64,000 bases of DNA from positions 1 to 64,000 of the forward strand of contig NZ_JAJNCL010000009.1 in NCBI RefSeq assembly GCF_021025955.1, written 5' to 3'. Each line of letters begins with the position of its first letter. Position 1 is the first letter of the stretch. The position numbers were made by a program, and so were the translations under genes. Shown piece after piece: positions 24,195 through 31,968 of this stretch. The notes beneath the pieces are model-generated. The model had not been told where the DNA came from and did not search any database. It saw nothing but the letters and a program-made list of their open reading frames with translations. This stretch comes from Rhodococcus qingshengii. Lineage in GTDB: Bacteria; Actinomycetota; Actinomycetes; Mycobacteriales; Mycobacteriaceae.

Positions 24195-25835
24195 CTACTT
24201 ACCCGACAACCATGCGTCGTAGAACTGCAGGCGTGACGAGGCTTCGAAGTTCAGATCCTGAACACTCGATCCGGCGCCGATGGCCTGCGAGAGCTCGATG
24301 GTGGGGATGGACAGCCCACGGTCGAGGATCAATTCCTGTGCGGTGGATACCAGTTCGCCGCGCTGCCCGTTGTCCGTGGCTGCAAGCTGCTCGGTGAGAA
24401 CCTTGTCGAGCTCCGGATCTGCGCCGCGACGGTTGAGGTTGCGGCCCTCGGTGCTGAACGACGCCCGCAGGATGTCGGCGTCGGCCCTAGTGCTGTTGTA
24501 GTACAGCGAATCGTAATCACCCGACACCCCCTTCTCGGTCCATTCACCGTTCGAGACCAGATTGAGCTGCAGGTCGACGCCGACCTTCTTGAGCTGCTGC
24601 TGAACGAGCTCGAGAATGGCCTGATTACCCGAGAACACCGGGCTGAACGTGACGCTGAAAGTGAGCTTCTGCCCGTCCTTCTCGCGAATACCGTCGCTTC
24701 CGGTCTTCCAACCGGCTGCATCGAGAAGCTTCGCCGACTTGTCGGCGTCGTACGTCACGACACTGGATTCGTCGGTGTAGAGCGGAGTGGTGTGAGCCAA
24801 CGGGCTCGTTGCTGGGAAGAACGACGGATCCAGAACGGTGTCGACGAGCTCTTGCCGGTTGATCGCCGGAACGATGGCCTGGCGGACAGACTGATCAGCG
24901 AGAACTCCACGACTGACGTTGGGCTGGAAGAAGAAGCTCACGCCCGGGTTCGGCCGGGTGAGGATGCGTCCGCCTGCGCCCTCGATCTGCGGTGCGTCCT
25001 GTGGGAGCGCATCGCTGACCGCATCGAGCTGGCCGGAAGCCACGCTGCCCGCGCGCACACCGGATTCGGGGACCACGGTGAAGTCGACGCCGTCGAGGTA
25101 GGCGTCGCCCTGATGCGCGACCGCGTCCGACGCCCAGTTGTATCCCGCGCGCTTGGCGATCTTGACACTCTTGTCCTGCTGCCAGTCGGTGTAGACGAAC
25201 GGCCCGGAGGCGATTACCGCTGCACCGGGGCAGCGCTGCTCGGATGCCAGTGCAGTGGTGGAATCAGCGAGGATTCCGAGCTGCGGCGTCGAAGTTGCTT
25301 GCAGGAACTGAACATTGGGTCCAGAGAAATTGATCTTCGCCGTGTGTGCGTCAACGACGTCGGTACCCGTGTAGGAGGACAGGTAGCTCTTCGCCAACGA
25401 CGCGTTCGGCCCGAGGTTCTTGACCGAATCGAAGGTCTTCTTCACCGAATCCGCCGTCACCGGTGTGCCGTCACTGAAAGTGGCATCGTCGCGAAGGACA
25501 AACGTGAAGCTCGCGGCGTCGGGGCTGATCTCCCAACTCTTGGCGAGCCACGGGGTGATCTCTCCGGAGTCGGGATTTTGATCGGTCAGCGAATCCACCA
25601 CGGTACGAGTGACATACACCGTCTGGTTACTTCCGGCCTGGGCCGGATCGGCGCACGTCGGCGCCTGCGAGAGGCCGTAGCGAAGGGTTCCACCGGACTG
25701 CGCGGGACCCGCGTCGGCACCGCTGTCACTTCCGTTGCTGCTGCAGCCGGCGAGGACCGTGCCGAGAACCGAGACAGCACCGATACCGGCAATTACGGTC
25801 GCGCGTTTACGGGCACCGAATGAGGGCGAGGACAC
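24195..25835 (-). CDS. ABC substrate-binding lipoprotein, family 5
   Basis: A 546-aa lipoprotein: basic N-terminus, hydrophobic stretch and lipobox VLAGC near residue 30, followed by a Ser/Gly linker. Family-5 (DppA/OppA-type) features include ITPWLAKSWEISPDAASFTF, LRDDATFSDGTPVTADSVKK and IVPAINRQELVDTVL. The GTG at 25835 has AGGAG 6 bases upstream and is preferred to the TTG one codon earlier. It is the first gene of the operon, 150 bases after a Cys-containing leader peptide and a SAM-riboswitch-like element. Confidence 0.93.
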   Translation of the reverse strand: MSSPSFGARKRATVIAGIGAVSVLGTVLAGCSSNGSDSGADAGPAQSGGTLRYGLSQAPTCADPAQAGSNQTVYVTRTVVDSLTDQNPDSGEITPWLAKSWEISPDAASFTFVLRDDATFSDGTPVTADSVKKTFDSVKNLGPNASLAKSYLSSYTGTDVVDAHTAKINFSGPNVQFLQATSTPQLGILADSTTALASEQRCPGAAVIASGPFVYTDWQQDKSVKIAKRAGYNWASDAVAHQGDAYLDGVDFTVVPESGVRAGSVASGQLDAVSDALPQDAPQIEGAGGRILTRPNPGVSFFFQPNVSRGVLADQSVRQAIVPAINRQELVDTVLDPSFFPATSPLAHTTPLYTDESSVVTYDADKSAKLLDAAGWKTGSDGIREKDGQKLTFSVTFSPVFSGNQAILELVQQQLKKVGVDLQLNLVSNGEWTEKGVSGDYDSLYYNSTRADADILRASFSTEGRNLNRRGADPELDKVLTEQLAATDNGQRGELVSTAQELILDRGLSIPTIELSQAIGAGSSVQDLNFEASSRLQFYDAWLSGK

Positions 25836-25983
25836 CAAGAACTCCTAAAGAGGCATGCCGAAGAGCGCACCCGCCGCCCTGAAGTAAGAAGCTCCGAAAA
25901 GGCGATCGAGCACGAATCACTTGTGCAGAGAAGAGAAAACAGACTTGTCGACGACTCGCCTGAGTGTGAATGACTGACCGAGG

Positions 25984-26073
25984 TCAGTTGGTACAGAAAG
26001 ATCCCGCGGTGCGGCACAGGTCTACGTGACGACGCGACCAGGCGGTATCGAAACCGCCTTCGACTGCCTTCAT
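25984..26073 (-). CDS. Cys-containing leader peptide (RRHVDLCRTA type)
   Basis: A 29-codon ORF with a good Shine-Dalgarno (GGAGG, 8 bases before the ATG). The second half reads WSRRHVDLCRTAGSFCTN, with Cys20 and Cys27. Short actinobacterial upstream peptides with RRHVDL.R are known in front of sulfur-assimilation genes, and Cys-rich ones act in cysteine-responsive attenuation in mycobacteria. The Shine-Dalgarno overlaps the 3' strand of riboswitch stem P1. A second copy of the peptide lies at 30785-30862. Confidence 0.8.
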   Translation of the reverse strand: MKAVEGGFDTAWSRRHVDLCRTAGSFCTN

Positions 26074-26084
26074 TTCGTGTTCCT

Positions 26085-26173
26085 CCATCGGTCCTGGCGG
26101 TAGCACCCGCACCCGATCACTCGGGGGGTTGCTGCGACTTCAATGAGCCAGGTCTCTCAGTCGCTCTGGATGG
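26085..26173 (-). promoter_or_regulatory. SAM riboswitch-like element, copy 1
   Basis: Minus-strand RNA with P1 CCATC (26169-26173)/GATGG (26085-26089), P2 GCGAC/GTCGC, the conserved GAGAGACCTGGCTC and GCAGCAACCCC, a P3 hairpin CCCGA-GTGA-TCGGG, then GGTGCTACC. The P2 loop CCTGG can pair with CCAGG just before the 3' P1 strand (pseudoknot). This is the S-box (SAM-I/SAM-IV superfamily) core; I see no P4 stem. It leads the operon of ABC importer and monooxygenases. A nearly identical copy lies at 30873-30961. Confidence 0.78.
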
Positions 26174-26193
26174 TCGTTCGCAAGTGTACGAGG

Positions 26194-26796
26194 TCAAACC
26201 CGGGTGTTGTCAACCCGGTCGGTAGGAATTGCTGCTCGGGTCACATTTTCGAGCACTCGAAGTTGTTTCTCGAACGGGTGGACGCCCACCTCTTCGGGCG
26301 AGAGTGAAGCGTCGTAAAGCGGTGTGTATCCACTGGACAGATACAGCGCGAGCGCCTCGGGTTGCCGAGGGCCCGTCGTGAGGAACACCCGGTTGTATCC
26401 GCGAAGTTCGATCTCTCGTTCCAACTCACGAACGACGACCTTGCCGAGGCCGCGCTTCCGATAGTCGGCCGATGTCCAGATTCTTTTCAGTTCGGCGGTG
26501 GTGGAATCGAATTGGCGAAATGCACCGCCCGCAATCGGTACATCCTCGTGGGTGAGCACCAGTAGCGCCCCCTGCGGGTACGCGAATTCTTCTGCCGGGT
26601 ACGTGGTGAGATCCTCGAGCATCGCTTCGCGAGTTCCGCCGTAACGCGAGCTGTATTCGAGCGCCAACTCCGCGATCAGTGGAGCTGCCAAGGGATCGTC
26701 CTGCGATACCGAGTAGACCTCTACCGCGCCGATACCGTCGAGCTGCCGAGTCCCGAGCTCCAGTGCCACAACACTTTCCTCCATGAATCTGGTCAA
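26194..26796 (-). CDS. GNAT family N-acetyltransferase
   Basis: A 200-aa acetyltransferase. The acetyl-CoA loop is RKRGLGKVVVRELE (the Q/RxxGxG/A motif), preceded by AELKRIWTSADY and followed by FLTTGPRQPEALALYLSSGYTPL. The acceptor is unknown; an amino acid or amine is plausible from its place as last gene of the amino-acid ABC/FAD-oxidase operon. Its ATG overlaps the oxidase stop (ATGA). It ends 20 bases before riboswitch copy 1 of the next operon. Confidence 0.88.
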   Translation of the reverse strand: MTRFMEESVVALELGTRQLDGIGAVEVYSVSQDDPLAAPLIAELALEYSSRYGGTREAMLEDLTTYPAEEFAYPQGALLVLTHEDVPIAGGAFRQFDSTTAELKRIWTSADYRKRGLGKVVVRELEREIELRGYNRVFLTTGPRQPEALALYLSSGYTPLYDASLSPEEVGVHPFEKQLRVLENVTRAAIPTDRVDNTRV

Positions 26797-27902
26797 CGCT
26801 CCCCCAGCCGAAAAGCTTCCGAAGCGAGAGTGGTTCCGTCGACGAGGTCCGATACAAGTTCACCCAGGGCTGGACCGAATTTGAATCCATGACCCGAGAA
26901 TCCCGCCGCAACCGTGACATCGCCGACTCGGTCGATGACGAAGTGACTGTCCGGCGTGCTCGTGTACAGGCACGTGATCGACTCGACCTGGGCGGAATCG
27001 ACGCCGGGTAACCACGACTCGGCGTACTCGACCAATCGTTGCTCAGCGTCGACATCAGGGGTGTAGTCGCGGGTCTGCGGAGTCACCACCGGCCCGGTCG
27101 CGTGTTCACCGATCTTGATGCCGTCCTCGGAACCGAGTCCGTAGATCCCCGCAGTCTCCAACTGTGCACCCGGGTGGTGAACGAAACTCGGCCACTCGAC
27201 TCCCGGATCGAGCGGTGCGAAGTGCGCCGGTTGTTCCTGCGTCGTGCGCAGCGTCGGCAATGCGATCTCGGAGCCGAGGCCGCTGTCTGCGATCAGGTCC
27301 GCAGTCCACGCACCGGCCGCGATCACGACCTGACGAGCCGCGAGGGTTCCACTGTCCGTCACCACGTCCACGCCGTACGACGCTCGCGCGAGTGCCAGTA
27401 CCCGAGCGTCGTGACGGACCTCGGCACCGGCGAATACCGCTCCCGCTTTCAGAGCGGTCACGGCGCGATCCGCATGCAACCGGCCTGCATCGGGGTGATG
27501 GAGCACGGTGGTGTCGAATCGCAGCCCCGGCCAGCGCGCGGACGCCTCGGCAGGAGTCAGGATCTCACCCTTGATGCCCGCCTCGACCAATATCTGCGCC
27601 TTGGACTGCACCGCCTGCGGCAGACCGTGATCGACGGCGCCGGTGAGTTCCAGGAACCCGATGTCCGTCGTGGTCTCCAACTCCCGCCACAATGGCAGCG
27701 CGTCGGCCGCCAACCCCGTGTACAGGTGATTGTCGTAGGCCTGTCGGTAGATGCGCGAAGTACCGTGCGACGCACCGTGCTTGTGCCCCGGCCCGAACTG
27801 TTCCAGCTGTACGACGCTACGTCCGCGCGCCGCGAGCCGCCATGCGGCGGAGGACCCGACGAGCCCTCCGCCGATGACGATCACATCGGGAATCTCACTC
27901 AT
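26793..27902 (-). CDS. FAD amine oxidase, sarcosine / N-methyltryptophan oxidase type
   Basis: A 369-aa flavoenzyme of the monomeric sarcosine oxidase family. The N-terminal fold is DVIVIGGGLVGSSAAWRLAARG. Toward the C-terminus CLYTSTPDSHFVIDRVG holds the Cys to which FAD is covalently bound in this family, and GFSGHGFKFGPALGEL follows. It would oxidise an N-methyl or secondary amino acid to aldehyde/imine with H2O2 release. It lies 10 bases after the binding-protein gene of an amino-acid importer, so it probably acts on the imported compound. Confidence 0.9.
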   Translation of the reverse strand: MSEIPDVIVIGGGLVGSSAAWRLAARGRSVVQLEQFGPGHKHGASHGTSRIYRQAYDNHLYTGLAADALPLWRELETTTDIGFLELTGAVDHGLPQAVQSKAQILVEAGIKGEILTPAEASARWPGLRFDTTVLHHPDAGRLHADRAVTALKAGAVFAGAEVRHDARVLALARASYGVDVVTDSGTLAARQVVIAAGAWTADLIADSGLGSEIALPTLRTTQEQPAHFAPLDPGVEWPSFVHHPGAQLETAGIYGLGSEDGIKIGEHATGPVVTPQTRDYTPDVDAEQRLVEYAESWLPGVDSAQVESITCLYTSTPDSHFVIDRVGDVTVAAGFSGHGFKFGPALGELVSDLVDGTTLASEAFRLGER

Positions 27903-27912
27903 GGACGAGAGC

Positions 27913-28884
27913 TCACTTGGTCTTCGGAAGGCCGGGCGGGTTGATCAAAGACGTGTCGACGGCTTCGCTGGTGATGTTCCAGCGCTCGAGGATCTGCTGG
28001 TACGTGCCGTTCTCGATCGTGTGGTTGATCGCGTCATTGATTGCCTTGATCAGACCGTTGTCCTTCTTCACCAGCACCGCGATCTGCCCCTGCAGAGTGT
28101 CGCCGGCCCCGGAGAACTCACCGACAACCTCGGTCTCCCCCGACTGCTTGGCGTGGAACTGTGATGACGGGTTCGGCCCGAAGTAGGCGTCGATCCGGCC
28201 GGACTGCAGCGGGAGGTAGTAGTCGGTGGTGTTCTGGTAGTAGGAGATGTCGGTGGGCGCCAGCCCGGCCGCGACGTTCTGCTCACTCCACTTGACGAGC
28301 AGCGCTTCCTGATTGGTGCCCGAGGAGACGGCGATCTTCTTGCCCGCGACGTCCTTGGGTTCCTTGATGGAAATTCCGGCGCCCTTCTTGGCTTCGAAGG
28401 CCAGGGTGTCGAGGCGGTAGGTCGCGAAGTCGTACTTCTCCTTACGCTCCTCTGTGACAGTCACATTGGAGAGGAAGGCGTCAGCCTCGCCGGAGTCGAC
28501 GCGGACGAAGTTCTGTGCCCAGTCAGCTGTCTGCAGGTCGACCTTCAAGCCGAGAACGTCGCCGATCAGGTAGGCGAAGTCGGTCTCGGAGCCGATGAGG
28601 GTGGTGTCGTCGTCGGCGTAGAAGCGGAGCGGCGGAGCGGAACCGGCACTACCAGTGACGCGCAGCGTGCCGCGGTCGCGGATGTCCTGAGGCAGCTCGG
28701 CGGCGATGGAATCCACCTTGTCGGTGGTGATGCGATTCTGGTCGGCGGTGAGGTTGTAACCCGCGGCAGCGGTGACCTGGGCTCCGTCGGACTCGGCGTC
28801 CGCACTGCTGCACGCTGCGCTGAGCAGTCCGACGGTGGCGACAGCCGAGATCAGGAAAGTGGCGCGACGGGATGGGGAGAACAT
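27913..28884 (-). CDS. Amino-acid ABC binding lipoprotein, family 3
   Basis: A 323-aa lipoprotein: MFSPSRRATFLISAVATVG, then the lipobox LSAAC. It has the family-3 solute-binding core: GTLRVTGSAGSAPPLRFY, ETDFAYLIGDVLGLKVDLQ, DAFLSNVTVTEERKEKYDFA and GKKIAVSSGTNQEALLVKW. The ATG at 28884 with AAAGGA upstream is preferred to the TTG before it. It works with the ATPase and permease encoded just before it. The SAM element upstream suggests a sulfur amino acid (methionine or cystine), but the binding residues do not let me decide. Confidence 0.9.
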   Translation of the reverse strand: MFSPSRRATFLISAVATVGLLSAACSSADAESDGAQVTAAAGYNLTADQNRITTDKVDSIAAELPQDIRDRGTLRVTGSAGSAPPLRFYADDDTTLIGSETDFAYLIGDVLGLKVDLQTADWAQNFVRVDSGEADAFLSNVTVTEERKEKYDFATYRLDTLAFEAKKGAGISIKEPKDVAGKKIAVSSGTNQEALLVKWSEQNVAAGLAPTDISYYQNTTDYYLPLQSGRIDAYFGPNPSSQFHAKQSGETEVVGEFSGAGDTLQGQIAVLVKKDNGLIKAINDAINHTIENGTYQQILERWNITSEAVDTSLINPPGLPKTK

Positions 28885-28918
28885 CAATTTTTCCTTTCGG
28901 GAATGTGTCTTGGTCGCG

Positions 28919-29704
28919 TCAGAGAACGCGGGAGAGAAAAGCCTTGGTTCGTTCGTGAATCGGATTGTCGATCACCTGCGAAGGTGGGCCCTGTTCGACG
29001 ATGACGCCGCCATCCATGAAGACCGCGGTGTCCGCCACTTCCCGAGCAAATCCGACCTCGTGCGTGACGATCACCAAAGTGGCGCCGTCACGGGCCAGCT
29101 GAGCCAGGACTTCGAGAACCTCGCCTACCAGTTCCGGGTCGAGCGCCGAGGTCGGCTCGTCGAAGAGAATGACCGCCGGCCGCAGTGCCAGCGCTCGCGC
29201 TATGGCGACGCGCTGTTGCTGGCCACCGGAGAGTTGGCGGGGATACTCGTCTGCCTTGTCCCCCACTCCCACTCGCTCGAGCAGTGCGCGAGCTTCGCGG
29301 TACACCTCGTCACGGTCTCGTTTCTGGGCCGAGAGCGGAGCTTCCACCACGTTTTCCAGCGCAGTCAGGTGCGGAAACAGGTTGAAGTTCTGGAACACGA
29401 ATCCGATGTGTGAACGCTGTTTCAGGATCTCTCGGTCACGCAGTTCGTGAAGTCGATTTCCCTTGCGCCGGTATCCGATCAGTTCTCCGTCGATCCGCAC
29501 GGTCCCTCGGTCGACCTTCTCGAGGTGATTGAGGGTGCGCAACAAGGTGGACTTACCGGAACCGGACGGGCCGAGAATGACGGTCACTTCACCCTTGCGG
29601 ACCAGGAGGTCTACGCCGGCAAGTACTTCCAGCGCGCCGAACGACTTGTGGATTCCGCACGCTTCGACGGCGTACACCGTCTCTTCGGCCAGCTCTGCGG
29701 TCAT
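28919..29704 (-). CDS. Amino-acid ABC transporter ATPase, PAAT family
   Basis: A 261-aa ATPase: Walker [10 protein letters not shown] near residue 41, [16 protein letters not shown] and Walker [21 protein letters not shown], typical of polar amino-acid importers (GlnQ, TcyN/TcyC). It overlaps the permease gene by 4 bases. Confidence 0.93.
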   Translation of the reverse strand: MTAELAEETVYAVEACGIHKSFGALEVLAGVDLLVRKGEVTVILGPSGSGKSTLLRTLNHLEKVDRGTVRIDGELIGYRRKGNRLHELRDREILKQRSHIGFVFQNFNLFPHLTALENVVEAPLSAQKRDRDEVYREARALLERVGVGDKADEYPRQLSGGQQQRVAIARALALRPAVILFDEPTSALDPELVGEVLEVLAQLARDGATLVIVTHEVGFAREVADTAVFMDGGVIVEQGPPSQVIDNPIHERTKAFLSRVL

Positions 29705-30675
29705 CGGGTCGCACCTCTCGGAATATCGAGACGCGCATCACGAATCTCTTCGAACTTCTTGCGAGCCTTCTGTATCGGAGTCAAAGGAAGAGCGCGGGCG
29801 GATCCACGGGCGTAGTGGCGCTCAACGTAGTACTGACCGATCGAGAGTAACGTCGTGAGGATGATGTACCAGATCGTGGCGACCATCAGCAGGGGCACAA
29901 CTCGTCCGTTGCGGCCGAAGATGACCTGCACCTGGTAGAACAGTTCGGCGATCGCCATGGTGGAGACGATGGACGTTCCCTTGAAGAGTCCGATGACCTC
30001 ATTGGCGGCATTGGGGAGGATCGCCCGCATCGCCTGCGGGAGAACGATCTTGAAGAACTGTCGACTGCGCGGAATACCGAGCGAGTGAGCAGCTTCGATC
30101 TGACCGTGATCGACCGAGATGATTCCGGAGCGGATGATCTCGGCCGAGTACGCGGCCTGGTGTAGCGCCAAACCGATAACTGCTGCGGTGAATCCGCCGA
30201 TCACACCACTGACCTGGAAGGTGAAGAACTCCGGCCCGAAAGGTATTCCGAGAGAAAGCGTCTGGTACAGGTACGTGATGTTGAACCAGAAGAGCAGCTG
30301 CACGATGAGCGGAATCGAGCGGAAAGCCCAGATGTAGGTCCAGGCGATCACCTGCAGGACCGGGTTCTTCGACAACCGGCCGAGTGCCAGGAACACTCCG
30401 AGACCGAATCCGAGGAGCGTCCCCCACAGGGTCAGTTTGATCGTCATCCACAACGCGGCAAGCACTGATTTCGCAGTGAAGTACTGCGCGAACGTAGGCC
30501 AGTCCCAGCCCGGGTTGACGACGAGTCCGTGAATGAACTGAGCAAGCAATACCAGCACAACTGCGCTGATCACCCAGCGCAGCGGGTGCCAGGTACGAGC
30601 AACGACAAGTTCCGAGTCGGGAAGTTGCGGCTCGGCCACCGACTTGTCGGGGCGGACATCGGTGGGCGCGCTCAC
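29701..30675 (-). CDS. Amino-acid ABC transporter permease, PAAT family
   Basis: A 324-aa membrane protein of the His/Glu/Gln/Arg permease family. About 40 cytoplasmic residues precede the first helix. The family's [40 protein letters not shown] (EAA loop) and [25 protein letters not shown] are present. The single permease gene implies a homodimer. The GTG start overlaps the stop of a 9-codon mini-ORF (30672-30701), suggesting coupled translation. It is the first structural gene of the second SAM-element operon. Confidence 0.93.
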   Translation of the reverse strand: MSAPTDVRPDKSVAEPQLPDSELVVARTWHPLRWVISAVVLVLLAQFIHGLVVNPGWDWPTFAQYFTAKSVLAALWMTIKLTLWGTLLGFGLGVFLALGRLSKNPVLQVIAWTYIWAFRSIPLIVQLLFWFNITYLYQTLSLGIPFGPEFFTFQVSGVIGGFTAAVIGLALHQAAYSAEIIRSGIISVDHGQIEAAHSLGIPRSRQFFKIVLPQAMRAILPNAANEVIGLFKGTSIVSTMAIAELFYQVQVIFGRNGRVVPLLMVATIWYIILTTLLSIGQYYVERHYARGSARALPLTPIQKARKKFEEIRDARLDIPRGATR

Positions 30676-30701
30676 GGCGCACTACCTGACGGAATGGACA
30701 T
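30672..30701 (-). CDS. Mini-ORF overlapping the permease start
   Basis: ATG plus eight codons (MSIPSGSAP) end in a TGA that shares bases with the permease GTG (GTGA). AAAGG lies about 10 bases before its ATG. Such an overlap lets ribosomes leaving the mini-ORF restart on the permease, a design used in translational attenuation. Whether it is translated is not known. Confidence 0.4.
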   Translation of the reverse strand: MSIPSGSAP

Positions 30702-30784
30702 CACGAATAGACCTTTCAGGGAATGGGGACGCAGCTGTGTTCTCGAGGTGGTGTGCTCGAGTTGCGAAGACGACGGCAGTTCGG

Positions 30785-30862
30785 TCAGTGACAGTGACAC
30801 GAAGCGGTGCGGCACAGATCGATGTGACGACGCCTGTGCGCAGCGTGCGAAGTGGAACCCAT
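30785..30862 (-). CDS. Cys-containing leader peptide, second copy
   Basis: A 25-codon ORF whose ATG follows GGAAGG by 7 bases. The C-terminal part RRRHIDLCRTASCHCH holds Cys17, Cys22 and Cys24. RRH(V/I)DLCRTA is shared with the 29-codon leader at 25984-26073, while the flanking codons differ, so the peptide sequence appears to be under selection. It starts 11 bases after riboswitch copy 2 and 110 bases upstream of the permease. Confidence 0.8.
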   Translation of the reverse strand: MGSTSHAAHRRRHIDLCRTASCHCH

Positions 30863-30872
30863 GTGATGCCTT

Positions 30873-30961
30873 CCATCGGTCCTGGCGGTAGCACCCGCTC
30901 CCGATCACTCGGGGGGTTGCTGCGACGTCGACGAGCCAGGTCTCTCGGTCGCTCTGGATGG
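30873..30961 (-). promoter_or_regulatory. SAM riboswitch-like element, copy 2
   Basis: Almost the same 89-base RNA as copy 1: P1 CCATC/GATGG (30957-30961 with 30873-30877), P2 GCGAC/GTCGC, GAGAGACCTGGCTC, GCAGCAACCCC, P3 CCCGA-GTGA-TCGGG and the CCTGG/CCAGG pseudoknot. Differences fall in the P2 tip and P3 flank. It leads the amino-acid ABC/FAD-oxidase operon. Again the leader peptide's Shine-Dalgarno touches the 3' strand of P1, so ligand binding could control leader translation. Confidence 0.78.
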
Positions 30962-31163
30962 TGAGCAAAGACTAGACGCGAAATGCCGAGTCGTCAAATG
31001 TTGTATTTACCTGCACTGCAAGGGAAATGAAGGTCTCTCCACGTTGAAATCGCACTGATTCCAACGGTGTCCGAAGCCTTGGCCGCCGTGTTCAATGGAG
31101 TGTTCGGATCAAGACCGGGACCGCCGTCCGGACTGACTTTTCCTCTGCCGTACCGTCTGCGGA

Positions 31164-31931
31164 GTGAGTGGAATCGACGCTTTCTTCATCTTGTTGGCCG
31201 GTATCGGTGCGGGCGCGATCAATGCCGTGGTCGGCAGCGGAACGCTGATCACGTTTCCCACCCTGGTCGCCTTCGGCATGCCGCCGGTGACCGCGACGAT
31301 GTCCAACGCAGTCGGGCTCGTCGCCGGCGGGGTTTCAGGGACGTGGGGATACCGGCGTGAGTTGTCGGGACAGGGGGATCGTCTGAAATGGCAGATTCCG
31401 GCGTCGCTCGCCGGCGCGCTCCTCGGTTCGTGGTTGCTCATGCATCTACCCGAGAAACTGTTCGAGACCATCGTTCCGGTGCTGTTGATCCTGGCTCTCG
31501 CACTTGTGCTCCTCCAACCACGTATCCAGGCGTGGGCGAAGAAGCGCTCCACCGAAGAAACGGCGCTGTCCACCAAGAGGCTGATGCTCCTGACCGCCGG
31601 CACCTTTGCAGTCGGCATCTACGGCGGTTACTTCACCGCCGCGCAGGGCATCCTCCTTATCGGTGTGATGGGTGCCATCCTCCCGGAAACCCTCCAGCGC
31701 ATGAACGGCGCGAAGAACCTGCTCTCACTGCTCGTCAACATCGTCGCAGCCGGGATGTACATCACTCTGGCCTTCGACCAGATCAATTGGGCAGCAGCCG
31801 GATTGATCGCTGTCGGCTCACTCGGTGGTGGCGTTCTGGGCGCCCGCTACGGACGACGCCTGTCCCCCACTGCACTGCGCTACACGATTGTCGTCGTCGG
31901 CCTGGTCGGCTTGTGGCGTCTTCTCGCTTGA
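31164..31931 (+). CDS. TauE/SafE family membrane exporter
   Basis: A 255-aa membrane protein with about eight helices. It has the TauE/SafE (DUF81) duplicated pattern: LLAGIGAGAINAVVGSGTLITFPTLVAFGMPP with MSNAVGLVAGGVSG, then GIYGGYFTAAQGILLIGVMG. Members export sulfite, sulfoacetate or related anions. It is divergent from the SAM-controlled amino-acid operon and shares its upstream region, so sulfite release from sulfur-compound breakdown is an attractive but unproven substrate. The start is a GTG. Confidence 0.88.
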   Translation: MSGIDAFFILLAGIGAGAINAVVGSGTLITFPTLVAFGMPPVTATMSNAVGLVAGGVSGTWGYRRELSGQGDRLKWQIPASLAGALLGSWLLMHLPEKLFETIVPVLLILALALVLLQPRIQAWAKKRSTEETALSTKRLMLLTAGTFAVGIYGGYFTAAQGILLIGVMGAILPETLQRMNGAKNLLSLLVNIVAAGMYITLAFDQINWAAAGLIAVGSLGGGVLGARYGRRLSPTALRYTIVVVGLVGLWRLLA

Positions 31932-31968
31932 CCGCCCACATCGGGCGGCCCCCGCACATACTGGAGAT

